Positions 1-10,193 of a stretch of 64,000 nucleotides of DNA are shown piece after piece (within the stretch, counting starts at the first letter, position 1; every line of letters begins with the position of its first letter). This DNA is from Pigmentiphaga aceris (lineage in GTDB: Bacteria; Pseudomonadota; Gammaproteobacteria; Burkholderiales; Burkholderiaceae_B). Both the position numbers and the translations under genes were made by a program. The stretch is taken from NCBI RefSeq assembly GCF_008119665.1, contig NZ_CP043046.1, positions 3,224,001 to 3,288,000 on the forward strand, given 5' to 3'. The notes under the pieces are model-generated. The model saw nothing but the letters and a program-made list of their open reading frames with translations, was not told where the DNA came from and made no database searches.

Positions 1-413
1 CCCAGCAGCTCTTCCAGCCCTTCGGTCTCGCGCACCCGCACCTTGAGCATCACACCGCTGTCGCCGGCCACGGTGTGCATCTCTTCGATCTCAGGCAGAT
101 TGTTCAGTGTCAGCAGCCGCTTGGTGCTGACGACATTCTTGGTGTTCACCAGCACGAAGGCCAGCAAGGTGCGACCCACCTTGCAGCCGTCAATCTTTGC
201 CACCGTCGCCCTGATGACTCCATCGCGTTTCAGCCGCTTCACGCGATCGTGCACCGCCGGCGCAGACAGGTGCAGGCGTTCGCCCAATTCGGCATAGCTC
301 TGTGCGCTGTCCGCCGACAACAGCCCTAATAGCTTTCGGTCGACATCGTCCAGCCTGGCGGGCTGATGACGCACCTGCTTAACCGCATTCGTTTCTTCTG
401 TTTTGTTAGGCAT
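1..413 (-). CDS. Lrp/AsnC-family transcriptional regulator (3' end cut by window edge)
   Basis: 137 codons are visible from an ATG at 413 to the window edge. After a short N-terminal tail the protein reads LDDVDRKLLGLLSADSAQSY, then an AsnC-type helix-turn-helix with LHLSAPAVHDRVKRL and the turn into the ligand-sensing RAM domain (IRATVAKIDGCKVGRTLLAF, EMHTVAGDSGVMLKVRVR). The family binds DNA as dimers or octamers and responds to amino acids. The gene is divergent from an MFS exporter 71 bp away, so it plausibly controls that exporter and itself; this is inferred from arrangement only. Family assignment is firm, the ligand is unknown. Confidence 0.9.
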   Translation of the reverse strand, partial: MPNKTEETNAVKQVRHQPARLDDVDRKLLGLLSADSAQSYAELGERLHLSAPAVHDRVKRLKRDGVIRATVAKIDGCKVGRTLLAFVLVNTKNVVSTKRLLTLNNLPEIEEMHTVAGDSGVMLKVRVRETEGLEELL

Positions 414-484
414 TTGGTCTTTATTCCCTAATTTCCTTCAGCCTATGATGCACGGGTCTACTGAAATTTGCCATAGGAAAGATC

Positions 485-1672
485 ATGCCAATCGCGTTAT
501 GGGCCCTCGTCATCGGGGCCTTCGGAATCGGAACCACAGAATTTGTCATCGCTGGATTGCTGCCGGCCATTGCCGCCGACTTCGGCGTCTCCATCCCCGT
601 CGCCGCCTATCTGGCCACCAGTTACGCGCTCGGGGTCTTCGTGGGCGCACCTGTGCTGATCATCCTGGGCACACGTATCTCGAAGAAAACCATGCTGGCG
701 TTCCTCGCTTGTCTGTTTGTTGTCGGCAACCTGGTAACCGCAATGGCCCCGACATTCGAAATAGCCATTCTTGGCCGCATCATTACCTCGTTGACGCACG
801 GTGCGTTCTTCGGCATTGGCTCGGTACTCGCGGCTGACATGGTGCCAAAGGAAAAACGCGTGAGTGCAATCGCCTTCATGTTCTCCGGGCTCACCGTTGC
901 CAACCTGGTGGGTGTACCGGTCGGCACTTGGCTCAGCCAGCAGTTCTCCTGGCAGGTCACCTTCTATGCGATCACGGCCGTGGGCGTCGCAACCGTTGCA
1001 GGGGTAATCGTGCTGATCCCACCTACGCCCAAACCCAAGGTCCAGCGCATCGGCCATGAGTTCACCGCCTTCGGTAATGCCAAGGTACTGCTGGCGATGG
1101 GCATCACCATTCTCGGCCCGGCCGCGTTCTTTACCTCGATCACCTACATCGCCCCGATGATGCAGGAGGTAGCAGGCTTCTCGCCCGGTGCCGTGACCTG
1201 GCTCTTGATGGTGTTCGGCTTTGGGCTGTTCGTGGGCAACTGGCTGGGCGGGCGTTATGCCGACCGCGCCTTGATGCCGCTGCTGTATTTCACCTTGGCG
1301 GCTCAGGCAATCGCGCTGTTCGTCTTCCACCTGGTGGCCGGCAGCCAGACAGCATCCGTGATCTGCATCTTCCTGATGGCGGCATTTGGTTTTGCGACGG
1401 TCTCGCCGATCCAGAAGCTCGTCATGGACAAGGCAAAGGCCGCAGGTGCCCCCACCTTGGCCTCGGCGGTGAACATCGGCCTGTTCAATCTGGGCAACGC
1501 GCTGGGCGCGTGGCTGGGCGGTGTCGTCATCGCCGCAGGTTTCGGCTTCACGTCGCCGAATTGGGCAGGTGGTTTGCTGTCCGTAGGTGCCTTGGCGCTG
1601 GCGATCGCATCTGGCCTGCTGGATCGACGTGATGCAGCAAACGCCCTGCAGCACGCCGTGCCGGTGCCCTGA
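485..1672 (+). CDS. MFS transporter, DHA1 (drug:H+ antiporter-like) family
   Basis: A 395-residue, highly hydrophobic protein with about 12 membrane segments, the usual size for 12-helix DHA1 exporters. It opens directly with a membrane helix containing GTTEFVIAGLLPAIAADF, typical of the AraJ/PmrA/YdhP-type subgroup. A charged loop (LGTRISKKTML) stands where the MFS motif A between helices 2 and 3 belongs, and the central cytosolic loop lies near residues 178-200. The ATG at 485 has a good ribosome binding site (AGGAAAG, 475-481). It should be an inner-membrane proton-driven exporter of small molecules such as sugars, amino acids or drugs; the substrate cannot be read from sequence. The divergent Lrp-type gene may regulate it. 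Confidence 0.88.
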   Translation: MPIALWALVIGAFGIGTTEFVIAGLLPAIAADFGVSIPVAAYLATSYALGVFVGAPVLIILGTRISKKTMLAFLACLFVVGNLVTAMAPTFEIAILGRIITSLTHGAFFGIGSVLAADMVPKEKRVSAIAFMFSGLTVANLVGVPVGTWLSQQFSWQVTFYAITAVGVATVAGVIVLIPPTPKPKVQRIGHEFTAFGNAKVLLAMGITILGPAAFFTSITYIAPMMQEVAGFSPGAVTWLLMVFGFGLFVGNWLGGRYADRALMPLLYFTLAAQAIALFVFHLVAGSQTASVICIFLMAAFGFATVSPIQKLVMDKAKAAGAPTLASAVNIGLFNLGNALGAWLGGVVIAAGFGFTSPNWAGGLLSVGALALAIASGLLDRRDAANALQHAVPVP

Positions 1673-1724
1673 CCACGACGCTAGCTAAAAGCCCGCTCGG
1701 CAAGGCTTTCGACCGCGCCACAAA

Positions 1725-1762
1725 ACAAAAACCCGCAGCGATTTCTCGCTGCGGGTTTTTTA
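1725..1762. terminator. bidirectional rho-independent terminator
   Basis: A 10-bp perfect stem (ACCCGCAGCG, 1731-1740, and its complement, 1747-1756) with a 6-base loop has a run of A on the left and of T on the right. It can end both the MFS gene (+) and purL (-). Confidence 0.9.
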
Positions 1763-1778
1763 CGTCAGTCGGTGAAGA

Positions 1779-4700
1779 TCAACCCACCCACTTCCGCGCA
1801 TTGCGGAACATGCGAATCCACGGCGAGAAATCACCGCCCGTATCCGCATTGCCCCAGCTTTCCGGTGCCCACGACATCTGCACGTTACGGAACACACGTT
1901 CCGGGTGCGGCATCAGCGCGGTGAAGCGACCATCGGCCGTCGTCACACCCGCCAAGCCACCCGGGCTGCCGTTCGGGTTGAACGGATAGGCCTCGGTAGC
2001 AACACCAGTATTGTCAACGTAGCGCAGCGCGGCCACAGCCTTCGCCTTGTCACCCTGCTGCGAGAAGTCTGCGAAGCCTTCACCGTGCGACACGGCCACC
2101 GGCACGCGCGTGCCACCCATGCCTGCCAGCAGAATCGACGGCGACTCGGGGATCTCAACCAGCGACAGACGCGCTTCGAATTTCTCGGAACGGTTGCGGG
2201 TGAAACGCGGCCAGTCTTGTGCACCCGGCACCAAGCCTGCCAGGGCTGCGAACATCTGGCAGCCGTTGCACACGCCCAGCGCGAAGGTGTCGTCGCGGCC
2301 GAAGAAGCCGCCGAACATTTCGGCCAGCTTGGGGTTGAACTGAATTGTCTTTGCCCAACCCTCGCCTGCACCCAGCACGTCGCCGTAGCTGAAGCCGCCG
2401 ACTGCCACCAGGCCCTTGAATTCGGCCAGGTCAACACGGCCCGACAGCAGGTCGGTCATGTGAACGTCGATGGAAGCAAAGCCTGCCTGGTCAAAGGCGT
2501 AGGCCATTTCAACCTGGCTGTTGCAACCCTGCTCGCGCAGGATAGCCATTTTCGGACGCGTGCCCAGGTTCAGGTACGGTGCGGCAATGTCTTCCTGCGG
2601 GTTGAACGTCACCTTGGGCGACAGGCCCGGATCATTTTCCAACTTCCAGACGTCGAATTCAGCTTGGGCGCTGGCAGGGTTGTCGCGCATGGCCATAATG
2701 CGGCGGCTGACTTCGCTCCACTCCTGGCCCAGTTCCACACGCGGTGCGGTCCAGATGCGTTTGCCGTCGCGGTACAGCTCGACGGTGTCGGTCTTGTTCA
2801 GCGAACCGATCACGTGCGAGTGGGCGGACAGGCCGGCACCACGCAGCACTTCCATCACAGCGTCACGGCTGCCTGCGGGTACCTGAATGACGGCACCGGC
2901 TTCTTCCGCGAACAGTGCACGCAGCGTGGCTTCGTCGCGTTGCACGGACATCTGGTCGGCGCGGATCTTGAAGTCACCTGCGTCAGACGTGTTCGGGTCC
3001 AGCGTGAGCATGTCCAGGTTGATGGACACGCCGGTATGACCAGCGAAGGCCATTTCCGACACGGTGGCGAACAAGCCGCCGTCTGAGCGGTCGTGGTAAG
3101 CCAGCACAACGCCGGAATCGGCCAGGGTGCGCACGGTCGCGAAGAAGGCCATCAGGTCTTCCGGCGATTCCAGATCCGGCACCGATTCACCAACCTGGTT
3201 GATGACTTGGCTGAAGACCGAGCCACCCAGGCGCTGCTTGCCGCGACCCAGGTCGATCAGGATCAGAACGGTGTCGCCTTGGTCGGTGCGCAGTTGCGGG
3301 GTGAGCGTGCCGCGCACGTCTTCCACCGGAGCAAATGCGGTGACCACCAACGACACCGGCGAGACGACCTTGCGGTCTTCGCCGTTCTCGTTCCAGGTGG
3401 TGCGCATGGACAGCGAATCCTTGCCCACGGGCACGGACAAGCCAACGGCGATACACAACTCGCTGAGTGCCGACACGGTGTCGTACAACGCAGCGTCTTG
3501 GCCGGGTTCGCCGCAAGCAGCCATCCAGTTGGCCGACAGCTTGATGTCCTGCATGCGTGCCACCGGGGCCGCCACCAGGTTGGTGATGGCTTCCACCACC
3601 GACATGCGGCCCGACGCGGCCGCGTCGATCACGGCCAGCGGCGAGCGCTCGCCCATGGCCATGGCTTCGCCACGCACGCCACGGTAGTCGGCCAGGGTGA
3701 CGGCCACGTCTGCCACCGGCACTTGCCAGGGGCCGACCATCTGGTCGCGATGCGTCAGGCCGCTGACGGTACGGTCACCAATGGTGATCAGGAAGGTCTT
3801 GTTGGCCACCGTGGGGTGACGCAGCACGCGACGTGCGATGTCGTCCAGCGGCAGGCCAGCGATGTCCATGGGTTCACGCACGCCAACCTGGCGTTTGACG
3901 TCGCGATGCATGCGCGGCGTCTTGCCCAGGATCACGTCGATCGGCACATCTACCGGGCGCATGTCGCTTGCGGGCACGTCGTCAATCGCGCGCGAAGCAC
4001 CTGCCACGGGGATGTTGAAGTCGTTCTCACCATCGACCACGCGCAGTTGGCGTTCTTCAGTTGCCACGCCCACCACGGCAAACGGGCAACGCTCGCGCGC
4101 AGCCAGCGCCGAGAAGCGCGGCAGGTCTTTGGCCAGAATGGCCAAGACGTAGCGTTCTTGCGATTCGTTGGACCAGATTTCGGCCGGCGACAGGCCGGAT
4201 TCTTCCAGCGGCACGCGGCGCAGATCGAACACAGCACCACGCTCGGAACCATCGACCAGTTCCGGGAAGGCATTGGACAGACCGCCCGCGCCCACGTCGT
4301 GGATCGACAAGATGGGGTTGTTCGCGCCCAGCTGCCAGCAGCGGTCGATGACTTCCTGTGCGCGACGCTCGATTTCCGGGTTGCCACGTTGGACGGAATC
4401 GAAGTCCAGATCAGCGGTGTTGCTGCCCACGCCCATGCTGGACGCAGCGCCGCCGCCCATGCCGATGCGCATGCCGGGACCGCCGAGTGCAATCAGCAGT
4501 GCGCCGGGCGGGATTTCAAACTTGTTGGTCAGGCCGTCGTCGATGCTGCCCAAGCCACCGGCGATCATGATCGGCTTGTGGTAGCCCCAGCGCGTGCCGC
4601 CGCCCGTTTGTTCGTAGGTACGGAAGTAGCCAGCCAGATTCGGGCGACCGAATTCGTTGTTGAAGGCAGCGCCGCCCAGCGGGCCGTCGATCATGATCGA

Positions 4701-5888
4701 CAGCGGCGAGGCGATACGGTCCGGCAGACCGTGGTGATCTTGTTCCCACGGCTCGATGGCGTCCGGGAAACGCAGGTTCGACACGGTAAAGCCGGTCAGG
4801 CCAGCCTTGGGCTTGGAGCCACGGCCGGTTGCGCCTTCGTCACGAATTTCACCGCCAGCGCCCGTCGAGGCACCTGCATAGGGGGAAATCGCGGTCGGGT
4901 GATTGTGCGTTTCGACCTTCATCAGCGTGTGCACGGTCGCATCACGGTGCACGAAGCGTTGTTCCACGCCTTCGCCCGGGGCTGGGTGGAAGCGCTGCGC
5001 CGGACCGCCAGCCATCACGGCAGCGTTGTCCGAATAGGCCACGACGGTGCCTTCGGGCTGCGCGGCGTGGGTCGCGCGGATCATGCCGAACAAGGTGTTG
5101 GTCTTGGCTTCGCCGTCGATGCTCCACTGCGCATTGAAGATCTTGTGGCGGCAGTGTTCGCTGTTGGCTTGCGCGAACATCATCAGTTCGACGTCGGTCG
5201 GGTCACGGCCCAGGGTCGTGAACGACTCGGCCAGATAATCGATTTCGTCTTCCGACAGGGCCAGGCCCATCGACACGTTGGCTTTCAGCAGCGCGTCGCG
5301 GCCATCGGCCAACACGCCCACGGTCTGCATCGGCTTGCCAGCCAAGGTAGAGAACAGTGCCGAGCCATCAAACTGGGCGTCGACCACGGTTTCGGTCATG
5401 CGGTCGTGCAGCAGCGCGGCCACTTGGGCCAGTGCGGCGTCATCAAGCGACTTGGCACCCAGCAGGCCGCGCTTCGGCACCAGCGTGTATTCCACGCCGC
5501 GCTCGATGTGGCGGATTGCCGTCAGGCCACAGTTGTGGGCAATGTCGGTGGCCTTGCTGGCCCAGGGCGACAAGGTGCCAAGGCGCGGCACCACTTGCAG
5601 GGTGTATCCCTCGGGCTTGGCCGGGGCCGGATCGCCATAGACCAGCAGGCTGTCGAGTCGTTTGGACTCGTCCGCATCAAGGGCACGGTCGGCATGGACG
5701 AAGTGCACGTATCGCGCTGCTATATCGGCGATTGGAAGCTCTTTCGACACGCCCAGATCACGCAGGCTCGCCAACAGGCGATCCTTGCGAAAAGACGACA
5801 GGGCAAGCGGTCCGGACAAGCGCAGGATGTTGGTCACAGGAGAAGTCACTGGTGGTGGGGCACGGATAAGACAAGCTAAGCCCAGCAT
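1779..5888 (-). CDS. purL: phosphoribosylformylglycinamidine synthase, single-chain large type
   Basis: PurL makes FGAM from FGAR, glutamine and ATP in the fourth step of purine synthesis in the cytosol. All parts are present: an N-terminal PurS-like domain, a linker, two AIRS-type ATP-binding halves ([13 protein letters not shown] near residue 240, [38 protein letters not shown]) and a C-terminal class I glutamine amidotransferase domain from about residue 1095. The amidotransferase has its nucleophile Cys in GVCNGCQMF (about 1205) and the His/Glu pair in MPHPERVF (about 1328). Length fits the 1290-1350-residue proteobacterial enzyme. The start is uncertain: ATG at 5888 has a GAGG-type site, but the conserved N-terminus ([15 protein letters not shown]) also fits GTG at 5837. 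Divergent from nnr. Confidence 0.96.
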   Translation of the reverse strand: MLGLACLIRAPPPVTSPVTNILRLSGPLALSSFRKDRLLASLRDLGVSKELPIADIAARYVHFVHADRALDADESKRLDSLLVYGDPAPAKPEGYTLQVVPRLGTLSPWASKATDIAHNCGLTAIRHIERGVEYTLVPKRGLLGAKSLDDAALAQVAALLHDRMTETVVDAQFDGSALFSTLAGKPMQTVGVLADGRDALLKANVSMGLALSEDEIDYLAESFTTLGRDPTDVELMMFAQANSEHCRHKIFNAQWSIDGEAKTNTLFGMIRATHAAQPEGTVVAYSDNAAVMAGGPAQRFHPAPGEGVEQRFVHRDATVHTLMKVETHNHPTAISPYAGASTGAGGEIRDEGATGRGSKPKAGLTGFTVSNLRFPDAIEPWEQDHHGLPDRIASPLSIMIDGPLGGAAFNNEFGRPNLAGYFRTYEQTGGGTRWGYHKPIMIAGGLGSIDDGLTNKFEIPPGALLIALGGPGMRIGMGGGAASSMGVGSNTADLDFDSVQRGNPEIERRAQEVIDRCWQLGANNPILSIHDVGAGGLSNAFPELVDGSERGAVFDLRRVPLEESGLSPAEIWSNESQERYVLAILAKDLPRFSALAARERCPFAVVGVATEERQLRVVDGENDFNIPVAGASRAIDDVPASDMRPVDVPIDVILGKTPRMHRDVKRQVGVREPMDIAGLPLDDIARRVLRHPTVANKTFLITIGDRTVSGLTHRDQMVGPWQVPVADVAVTLADYRGVRGEAMAMGERSPLAVIDAAASGRMSVVEAITNLVAAPVARMQDIKLSANWMAACGEPGQDAALYDTVSALSELCIAVGLSVPVGKDSLSMRTTWNENGEDRKVVSPVSLVVTAFAPVEDVRGTLTPQLRTDQGDTVLILIDLGRGKQRLGGSVFSQVINQVGESVPDLESPEDLMAFFATVRTLADSGVVLAYHDRSDGGLFATVSEMAFAGHTGVSINLDMLTLDPNTSDAGDFKIRADQMSVQRDEATLRALFAEEAGAVIQVPAGSRDAVMEVLRGAGLSAHSHVIGSLNKTDTVELYRDGKRIWTAPRVELGQEWSEVSRRIMAMRDNPASAQAEFDVWKLENDPGLSPKVTFNPQEDIAAPYLNLGTRPKMAILREQGCNSQVEMAYAFDQAGFASIDVHMTDLLSGRVDLAEFKGLVAVGGFSYGDVLGAGEGWAKTIQFNPKLAEMFGGFFGRDDTFALGVCNGCQMFAALAGLVPGAQDWPRFTRNRSEKFEARLSLVEIPESPSILLAGMGGTRVPVAVSHGEGFADFSQQGDKAKAVAALRYVDNTGVATEAYPFNPNGSPGGLAGVTTADGRFTALMPHPERVFRNVQMSWAPESWGNADTGGDFSPWIRMFRNARKWVG

Positions 5889-5947
5889 TTTACCTCGACC
5901 AGCGCCAGGGGGGCATTAGAATGGTCATCTGACTTTGCTCACGCGCC

Positions 5948-7465
5948 ATGGCCGCCACATCTCACCCCCTGTTCGGTTCGACTGCACTGCGTGCGCTCGA
6001 ACACGCCGCACAGTCTGCACTGCCCCCTCACACCCTGATGCCGCGTGCGGCGCAAGCAGCTTGTTTGCTGATCTTGCAACGCTGGCGCGGCCGCCCCGTC
6101 ACCATTTTGTGTGGTCCTGGCAACAACGGCGGCGACGGTCTGGTGCTCGCAAGATTGCTGAATCAGGCAAGTGTGCCGGTACGCATCTGGGCGCTGAACG
6201 TGGATAAACGCCCTGCCGACGCCGAACGCGCCTGGCGTGATCTGCCCAGGGGTCTTCTGCAAAGCGGTGACCCAAAAGGCGACGCCAAGGGCGCAGTCAT
6301 TGTCGACGCCTTGTTTGGCATCGGCCTGCACCGTGATCTGGATGCCGACACCCGCCGCTGGCTGGCCTGGGCAAATGAGCAGGAAGGTGCCGTGCGTGTT
6401 GCGCTCGACATCCCAACCGGCCTGGACGCAGACACAGGTGAAGCCCGCGAGGGTACTTTCATGGCCGATGTCACGCTGACCTTCCTGCGCGACAAGCCCG
6501 GCCTGCACACCCGCAGCGGCCAGGACCACGCGGGTGAAGTTGTGGTCGACATGCTTGGCACCGATGCGGTAACCGCCGCTCTGCCCTCGGATGATCAGTC
6601 CATCGGCACTGGCAACTTGATCCGCCGCGCCGACTGCAAAACCTTGTTCGTCAGCCGCAAGCATGACACCCACAAAGGCAGCTTCGGCACCCTGGCGGTG
6701 CTGGGCGGCGGCCACGGCATGACCGGCGCAGCGCTGCTGGCCAGCCGGGCGGCTTTGCACCTGGGTGCAGGCAAAGTGTTTGTCGGGCTGGCCGAAGCCA
6801 ACCCCGCGCTCAGCTGCGACCTGCTGCAACCGGAATTGATGCTGCGCCCCGCCGCAAGCCTGCTAGGCAAAAAAGATGCAGGCATCGGCGTGTGGGTGGT
6901 TGGATGCGGCCTTGGTACTGATCAAGGGGCAGCCGACTGGCTGGCCGCTACCTTGCATGCCGCACGCGAAACCCCCACGGTGGTGGACGCAGACGCCTTG
7001 ATTTTGATGGCTGCCAATCCCAAACGGGTGCCTGCCCGCAAGGCGGCCTGGGTATTGACGCCGCATCCGCGCGAAGCGGCGCAATTGCTTGGCTGCGACA
7101 CGGCCGCCATTCAGGCCAACCGCGTCGCACAGGCCCGCCGCCTGGCGGCAAAGTACAGCGCCTGGGTGGTATTGAAAGGCGCTGGCACGGTGGTCAGTAG
7201 CCCGGACGGCCGCTGGTCGGTCAACGGCAGCGGCAACGCAGGCCTGGCCACCGCAGGCACGGGCGACGTATTGGCCGGCATGATCGGCGCACTGCTGGCC
7301 CAGGGATTGGACATGGACGACGCAGTGCGCGGTGGCGTGTGGTTGCACGGTGCCGCCGCACAAGACCTGTCCGCACGCGGCATTGGCCCCATCGGCCTGA
7401 CTGCCGGCGAAGTCATTGCAGCCGCCCGCGACTTGCGCAATCGCCCGGAGAACGGCGTGACCTGA
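5948..7465 (+). CDS. nnr: bifunctional NAD(P)HX epimerase / ADP-dependent NAD(P)HX dehydratase
   Basis: This 505-residue protein repairs hydrated NADH and NADPH, which form by damage or by GAPDH side reactions. The N-terminal epimerase (YjeF_N) half shows CGPGNNGGDGLVLARLL near residue 55, VDALFGIGLHRDLD and DIPTGLDADTG. The C-terminal dehydratase (ribokinase-like carbohydrate kinase fold) starts near residue 225 with KGSFGTLAVLGGGHGMTGA, has LTPHPREAAQLLG, and ends with GNAGLATAGTGDVLAGMIGA carrying the catalytic Asp region. The length matches E. coli Nnr. It starts 59 bp from the purL start on the opposite strand, so the two share a divergent promoter region. Cytosolic housekeeping enzyme. 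Confidence 0.95.
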   Translation: MAATSHPLFGSTALRALEHAAQSALPPHTLMPRAAQAACLLILQRWRGRPVTILCGPGNNGGDGLVLARLLNQASVPVRIWALNVDKRPADAERAWRDLPRGLLQSGDPKGDAKGAVIVDALFGIGLHRDLDADTRRWLAWANEQEGAVRVALDIPTGLDADTGEAREGTFMADVTLTFLRDKPGLHTRSGQDHAGEVVVDMLGTDAVTAALPSDDQSIGTGNLIRRADCKTLFVSRKHDTHKGSFGTLAVLGGGHGMTGAALLASRAALHLGAGKVFVGLAEANPALSCDLLQPELMLRPAASLLGKKDAGIGVWVVGCGLGTDQGAADWLAATLHAARETPTVVDADALILMAANPKRVPARKAAWVLTPHPREAAQLLGCDTAAIQANRVAQARRLAAKYSAWVVLKGAGTVVSSPDGRWSVNGSGNAGLATAGTGDVLAGMIGALLAQGLDMDDAVRGGVWLHGAAAQDLSARGIGPIGLTAGEVIAAARDLRNRPENGVT

Positions 7466-7549
7466 CTTGCGTAATTTCCACCTGCCTGCATTTCGCCCGC
7501 TTGTCTTCGACGCTTTCTTTCTGCACTGCCTTAGCCCCGGCCACACCCC

Positions 7550-8452
7550 ATGACGTACGCTCCGCAACACCGCCCCGCACTTGCCGTCGGGCTGATGACG
7601 CTTTCTCTCTGGGTGCTGTCCGTACTCGATGGCACCAGCAAATGGCTGGTCATGGCGGGCATGCCAGTCTTGCTGGTGGCCTGGATGCGATACACGGTGC
7701 ACTTTGGTTTGGCTCTCACCATTGGTGTACGACAGCATGGTTGGGGAATCTTGCGCAGCAAGGTGCCGCGCCTGCAATTGCTGCGCTCTGCGCTGATGAT
7801 CGGGTCCAGCCTGAGCGTCTATACCTTGCTGGGCTACGTCCCGCTGGCTGAGGCCACTGCACTGGGCTTCGTGGCACCGCTGATCATGCTGGCGCTTGCC
7901 CCCTGGCTGCTGGGCGAGTCACCGCAGATCTATCGTTGGGTAGGCACGGCCATCGCATTTGCCGGCATGTTGCTGGTCATTCGCCCAGGCGGCAGCCTGC
8001 CTCCGCTCGGTATTGCGCTGGGGCTGTTGAACGCGGTGCTGATTGCCTGTGTCCAGTTGATTACCAAACGCATGCACGTCGACAACCCGTTTACCACCAT
8101 GATCTGGAGTTCGATGGGCGGCACGATTCTGGTCACCGCCATGCTGCCCATCGCATTCGCGCAACTGGCCGATGACTTCATGCCAACCACCATTCAGTGG
8201 CTGGCGCTGCTGTCCACCGGCGTCACCGGCCTGATCGGCCACTTGTTGCAGGTAAACGCCCTGCAACGCGGCCACGCCTCGGTGATTGCGCCTTTCATCT
8301 ATCTGCAGATATTCAGCGCCACGTTCATTGGCTGGCTGATATGGGATCAGCTTCCAGATCAACTGACTTGGATCGGCATCAGCATCATCTTCCTGAGCGG
8401 TGCGATGGTGGGCTTCATCGAATACCGCAAACATCGGCGGGTCGCGCGCTAA
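7550..8452 (+). CDS. EamA/DMT-superfamily permease (10-TM)
   Basis: A 300-residue hydrophobic protein with two EamA repeats of about five helices each. Repeat one runs from the first helix (LSLWVLSVLDGTSKWLVMAG) to about residue 135 and contains PLAEATALGFVAPLIMLALA; repeat two begins at PPLGIALGLLNAVLIACVQL and ends with FLSGAMVGFIEYRKHRR. This is the RhaT/YdcZ/RarD-like group of inner-membrane metabolite exporters. The substrate is unknown. It follows nnr by 84 bp on the same strand and faces ybbA at its 3' end; no separate terminator was seen in the 134 bp between the two stops. Confidence 0.85.
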   Translation: MTYAPQHRPALAVGLMTLSLWVLSVLDGTSKWLVMAGMPVLLVAWMRYTVHFGLALTIGVRQHGWGILRSKVPRLQLLRSALMIGSSLSVYTLLGYVPLAEATALGFVAPLIMLALAPWLLGESPQIYRWVGTAIAFAGMLLVIRPGGSLPPLGIALGLLNAVLIACVQLITKRMHVDNPFTTMIWSSMGGTILVTAMLPIAFAQLADDFMPTTIQWLALLSTGVTGLIGHLLQVNALQRGHASVIAPFIYLQIFSATFIGWLIWDQLPDQLTWIGISIIFLSGAMVGFIEYRKHRRVAR

Positions 8453-8586
8453 GTGATAAGTGATGATTGAAAAAGATGATTCGCTCGGGTTCTCGCAAAA
8501 TATGCGATGGGAATCCGGGCGGCCTCCACAGTGACGATGTGCACGGCGACAGCCACCACACCTGTCACGTGGATCAAGTCAGCACA

Positions 8587-9318
8587 TCACGTCACATCGG
8601 TCGCCGAATCATGCGTCAATCGCCCACTGGCAATCACCAACTGACGGCCGCAACGATGCGCCAGACGCGGATCGTGGGTGACCAGCAGCAAAGTGGTGTT
8701 GCGCTCGCGGTGCAACTCGAACATCAGATCGATGACCGCATCGCCGGTAGCCGAATCCAGGCTGCCGGTCGGTTCATCGGCAAACAGCAGGTCGGGTTCG
8801 ACCACAAAGGCACGGGCCAGAGACACGCGCTGCTGCTCGCCGCCTGACAGCGTGCGCGGGTAATGATCCAGCCGCTTGCCCAGCCCCACACGTTCGAGCA
8901 TGCGAATTGCTGGGTCACGGGCATTGCGGCCCGCCAGTTCCAGGGGCAGCATGACGTTTTCAAGTGCGGTCAGGTGTGGCAGCAGTTGAAACGCCTGAAA
9001 CACAAAGCCGACATGGCGGGCGCGAAGCCGGGCACGATCGTCTTCATCCAGTGTGTACAGGTCTTGGCCTGCCAACCTGACCGTACCCGACGAGGGCAAG
9101 TCCAGCCCGGCCAACAGGCCCAGCAGCGTAGACTTGCCCGAACCCGAACTACCCGTGATGGCAACGGTCTCACCGGCTGCGATACTGAAATCGACGCGAT
9201 CCAGAATCGTGAGCGTGCCGGTGGCATCAGTCACTTGTTTGATCAGACCGTCGGCGACGATGGCCGCCGCAACAGCCTGCCCGGTTGAACCAACGCGTTC
9301 GGTGGATTGTCCCGACAT
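8587..9318 (-). CDS. ybbA: ABC transporter ATP-binding protein, YbbA/LolD type
   Basis: A 243-residue ABC ATPase of the MacB/LolD/YbbA group. It shows Walker A GSSGSGKST, Q-loop region FVFQAFQLLPHLTALENVML, signature LSGGEQQRVSLARAF, Walker B LLFADEPTGSLDS and the switch His in LLVTHDPRLAHRC. The ATG at 9318 is preferred over upstream starts because the conserved region begins soon after it. It is divergent from tesA, the same pairing known from E. coli ybbA-tesA. In E. coli a large permease, YbbP, follows ybbA; here the next gene is a convergent EamA permease, so the membrane partner must be encoded elsewhere or be lost. Confidence 0.9.
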   Translation of the reverse strand: MSGQSTERVGSTGQAVAAAIVADGLIKQVTDATGTLTILDRVDFSIAAGETVAITGSSGSGKSTLLGLLAGLDLPSSGTVRLAGQDLYTLDEDDRARLRARHVGFVFQAFQLLPHLTALENVMLPLELAGRNARDPAIRMLERVGLGKRLDHYPRTLSGGEQQRVSLARAFVVEPDLLFADEPTGSLDSATGDAVIDLMFELHRERNTTLLLVTHDPRLAHRCGRQLVIASGRLTHDSATDVT

Positions 9319-9346
9319 TGAATAAGTCACTTTAAGAGGAGGCGAT

Positions 9347-10120
9347 TTGAATAAGTTGCCGTATGGAAGCAAGCCGGGAATCAGCATGGATCGCAACACG
9401 CAATGCGAATCCGACCTGTCCAGCCGACTGACGAGCCGCCGACAATGGCTTGCAGGGCTTGGTGCACTGACACTGGGCATCGCCGGCCTGTCAGCCGGCG
9501 TCTTTTCCAGTGACGCTCAAGCACAGACCGCGCCAGGCGCCACGGGTTCCCCGGCCGCGGCTGGTGGCGCACCCCGTTTGCTGGTGGTGGGCGACAGCCT
9601 GTCCGCAGAATACGGCATTGTGCGGGGTACTGGCTGGGTACCCTTGCTGCAAGAACGCCTGAAGAAAAACGGCTACCCGTATCAGGTGGTCAACGCCAGT
9701 ATCAGCGGTGATACCACCAGCGGTGGCGTGTCGCGCATGCCCAGCCTGCTGACCCAGCACAAGCCCGAGGTGGTTGTAGTCGAACTAGGTGCCAATGACG
9801 CGCTTCGCGGCCTGGCATTGTCGATGACCGAACGCAACCTGGACAAGCTGGTTGGTGACGCCAAGCAGTCCGGCGCAAAAGTGCTGGTTGCCGGCATTCA
9901 GATTCCGCCCAACTACGGCCGCGATTACACCGAGCGTTTCAATGCCATTTTTGGCAAGGTTGCCAAGACACACCAGGCTGCTTTGGTGCCCTTCCTGATG
10001 GAAGGCATTGCCACCGATCGGGACATGTTCCAGGCCGATGGCATTCACCCGGTGTCTGCCGCCCAGCCCAAGCTGCTGGACAACGTGTGGGCACGTCTGG
10101 AACCGCTGCTCAAGCGCTGA
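9347..10120 (+). CDS. tesA: periplasmic SGNH-family esterase/lysophospholipase (TesA-like), TTG start
   Basis: TesA-type enzymes hydrolyse thioesters, aryl esters and lysophospholipids in the periplasm. All SGNH blocks are visible: block I VVGDSLSAEYG with nucleophile Ser84, block II NASISGDTTSGG, block III ELGANDALRG, block V ADGIHPVSAAQ with Asp231/His234. The N-terminus holds a twin-arginine-like signal (TSRRQWLAGLGALTLG) cleaved near AQAQ (about residue 60), so the mature enzyme is about 195 residues, normal for the family. The chosen start is TTG at 9347 because AGAGGAGG (9335-9342) stands 4 bases upstream; the next ATG (residue 14) has no such site. Divergent from ybbA as in other proteobacteria. 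Confidence 0.92.
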   Translation: MNKLPYGSKPGISMDRNTQCESDLSSRLTSRRQWLAGLGALTLGIAGLSAGVFSSDAQAQTAPGATGSPAAAGGAPRLLVVGDSLSAEYGIVRGTGWVPLLQERLKKNGYPYQVVNASISGDTTSGGVSRMPSLLTQHKPEVVVVELGANDALRGLALSMTERNLDKLVGDAKQSGAKVLVAGIQIPPNYGRDYTERFNAIFGKVAKTHQAALVPFLMEGIATDRDMFQADGIHPVSAAQPKLLDNVWARLEPLLKR

Positions 10121-10193
10121 ACATGGACAATGCGCCAAGGCCTGCATGGCTTGGCGTAGCTGACCTGACAAGCGATTCGCGGAGAGTCGGACA

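Noticed and set aside
3093..5879. 928-codon open frame on the + strand over purL
   Set aside because: It is antisense to a fully conserved purL; composition (His/Arg/Gln-rich) is that of a complementary-frame shadow in GC-rich DNA.
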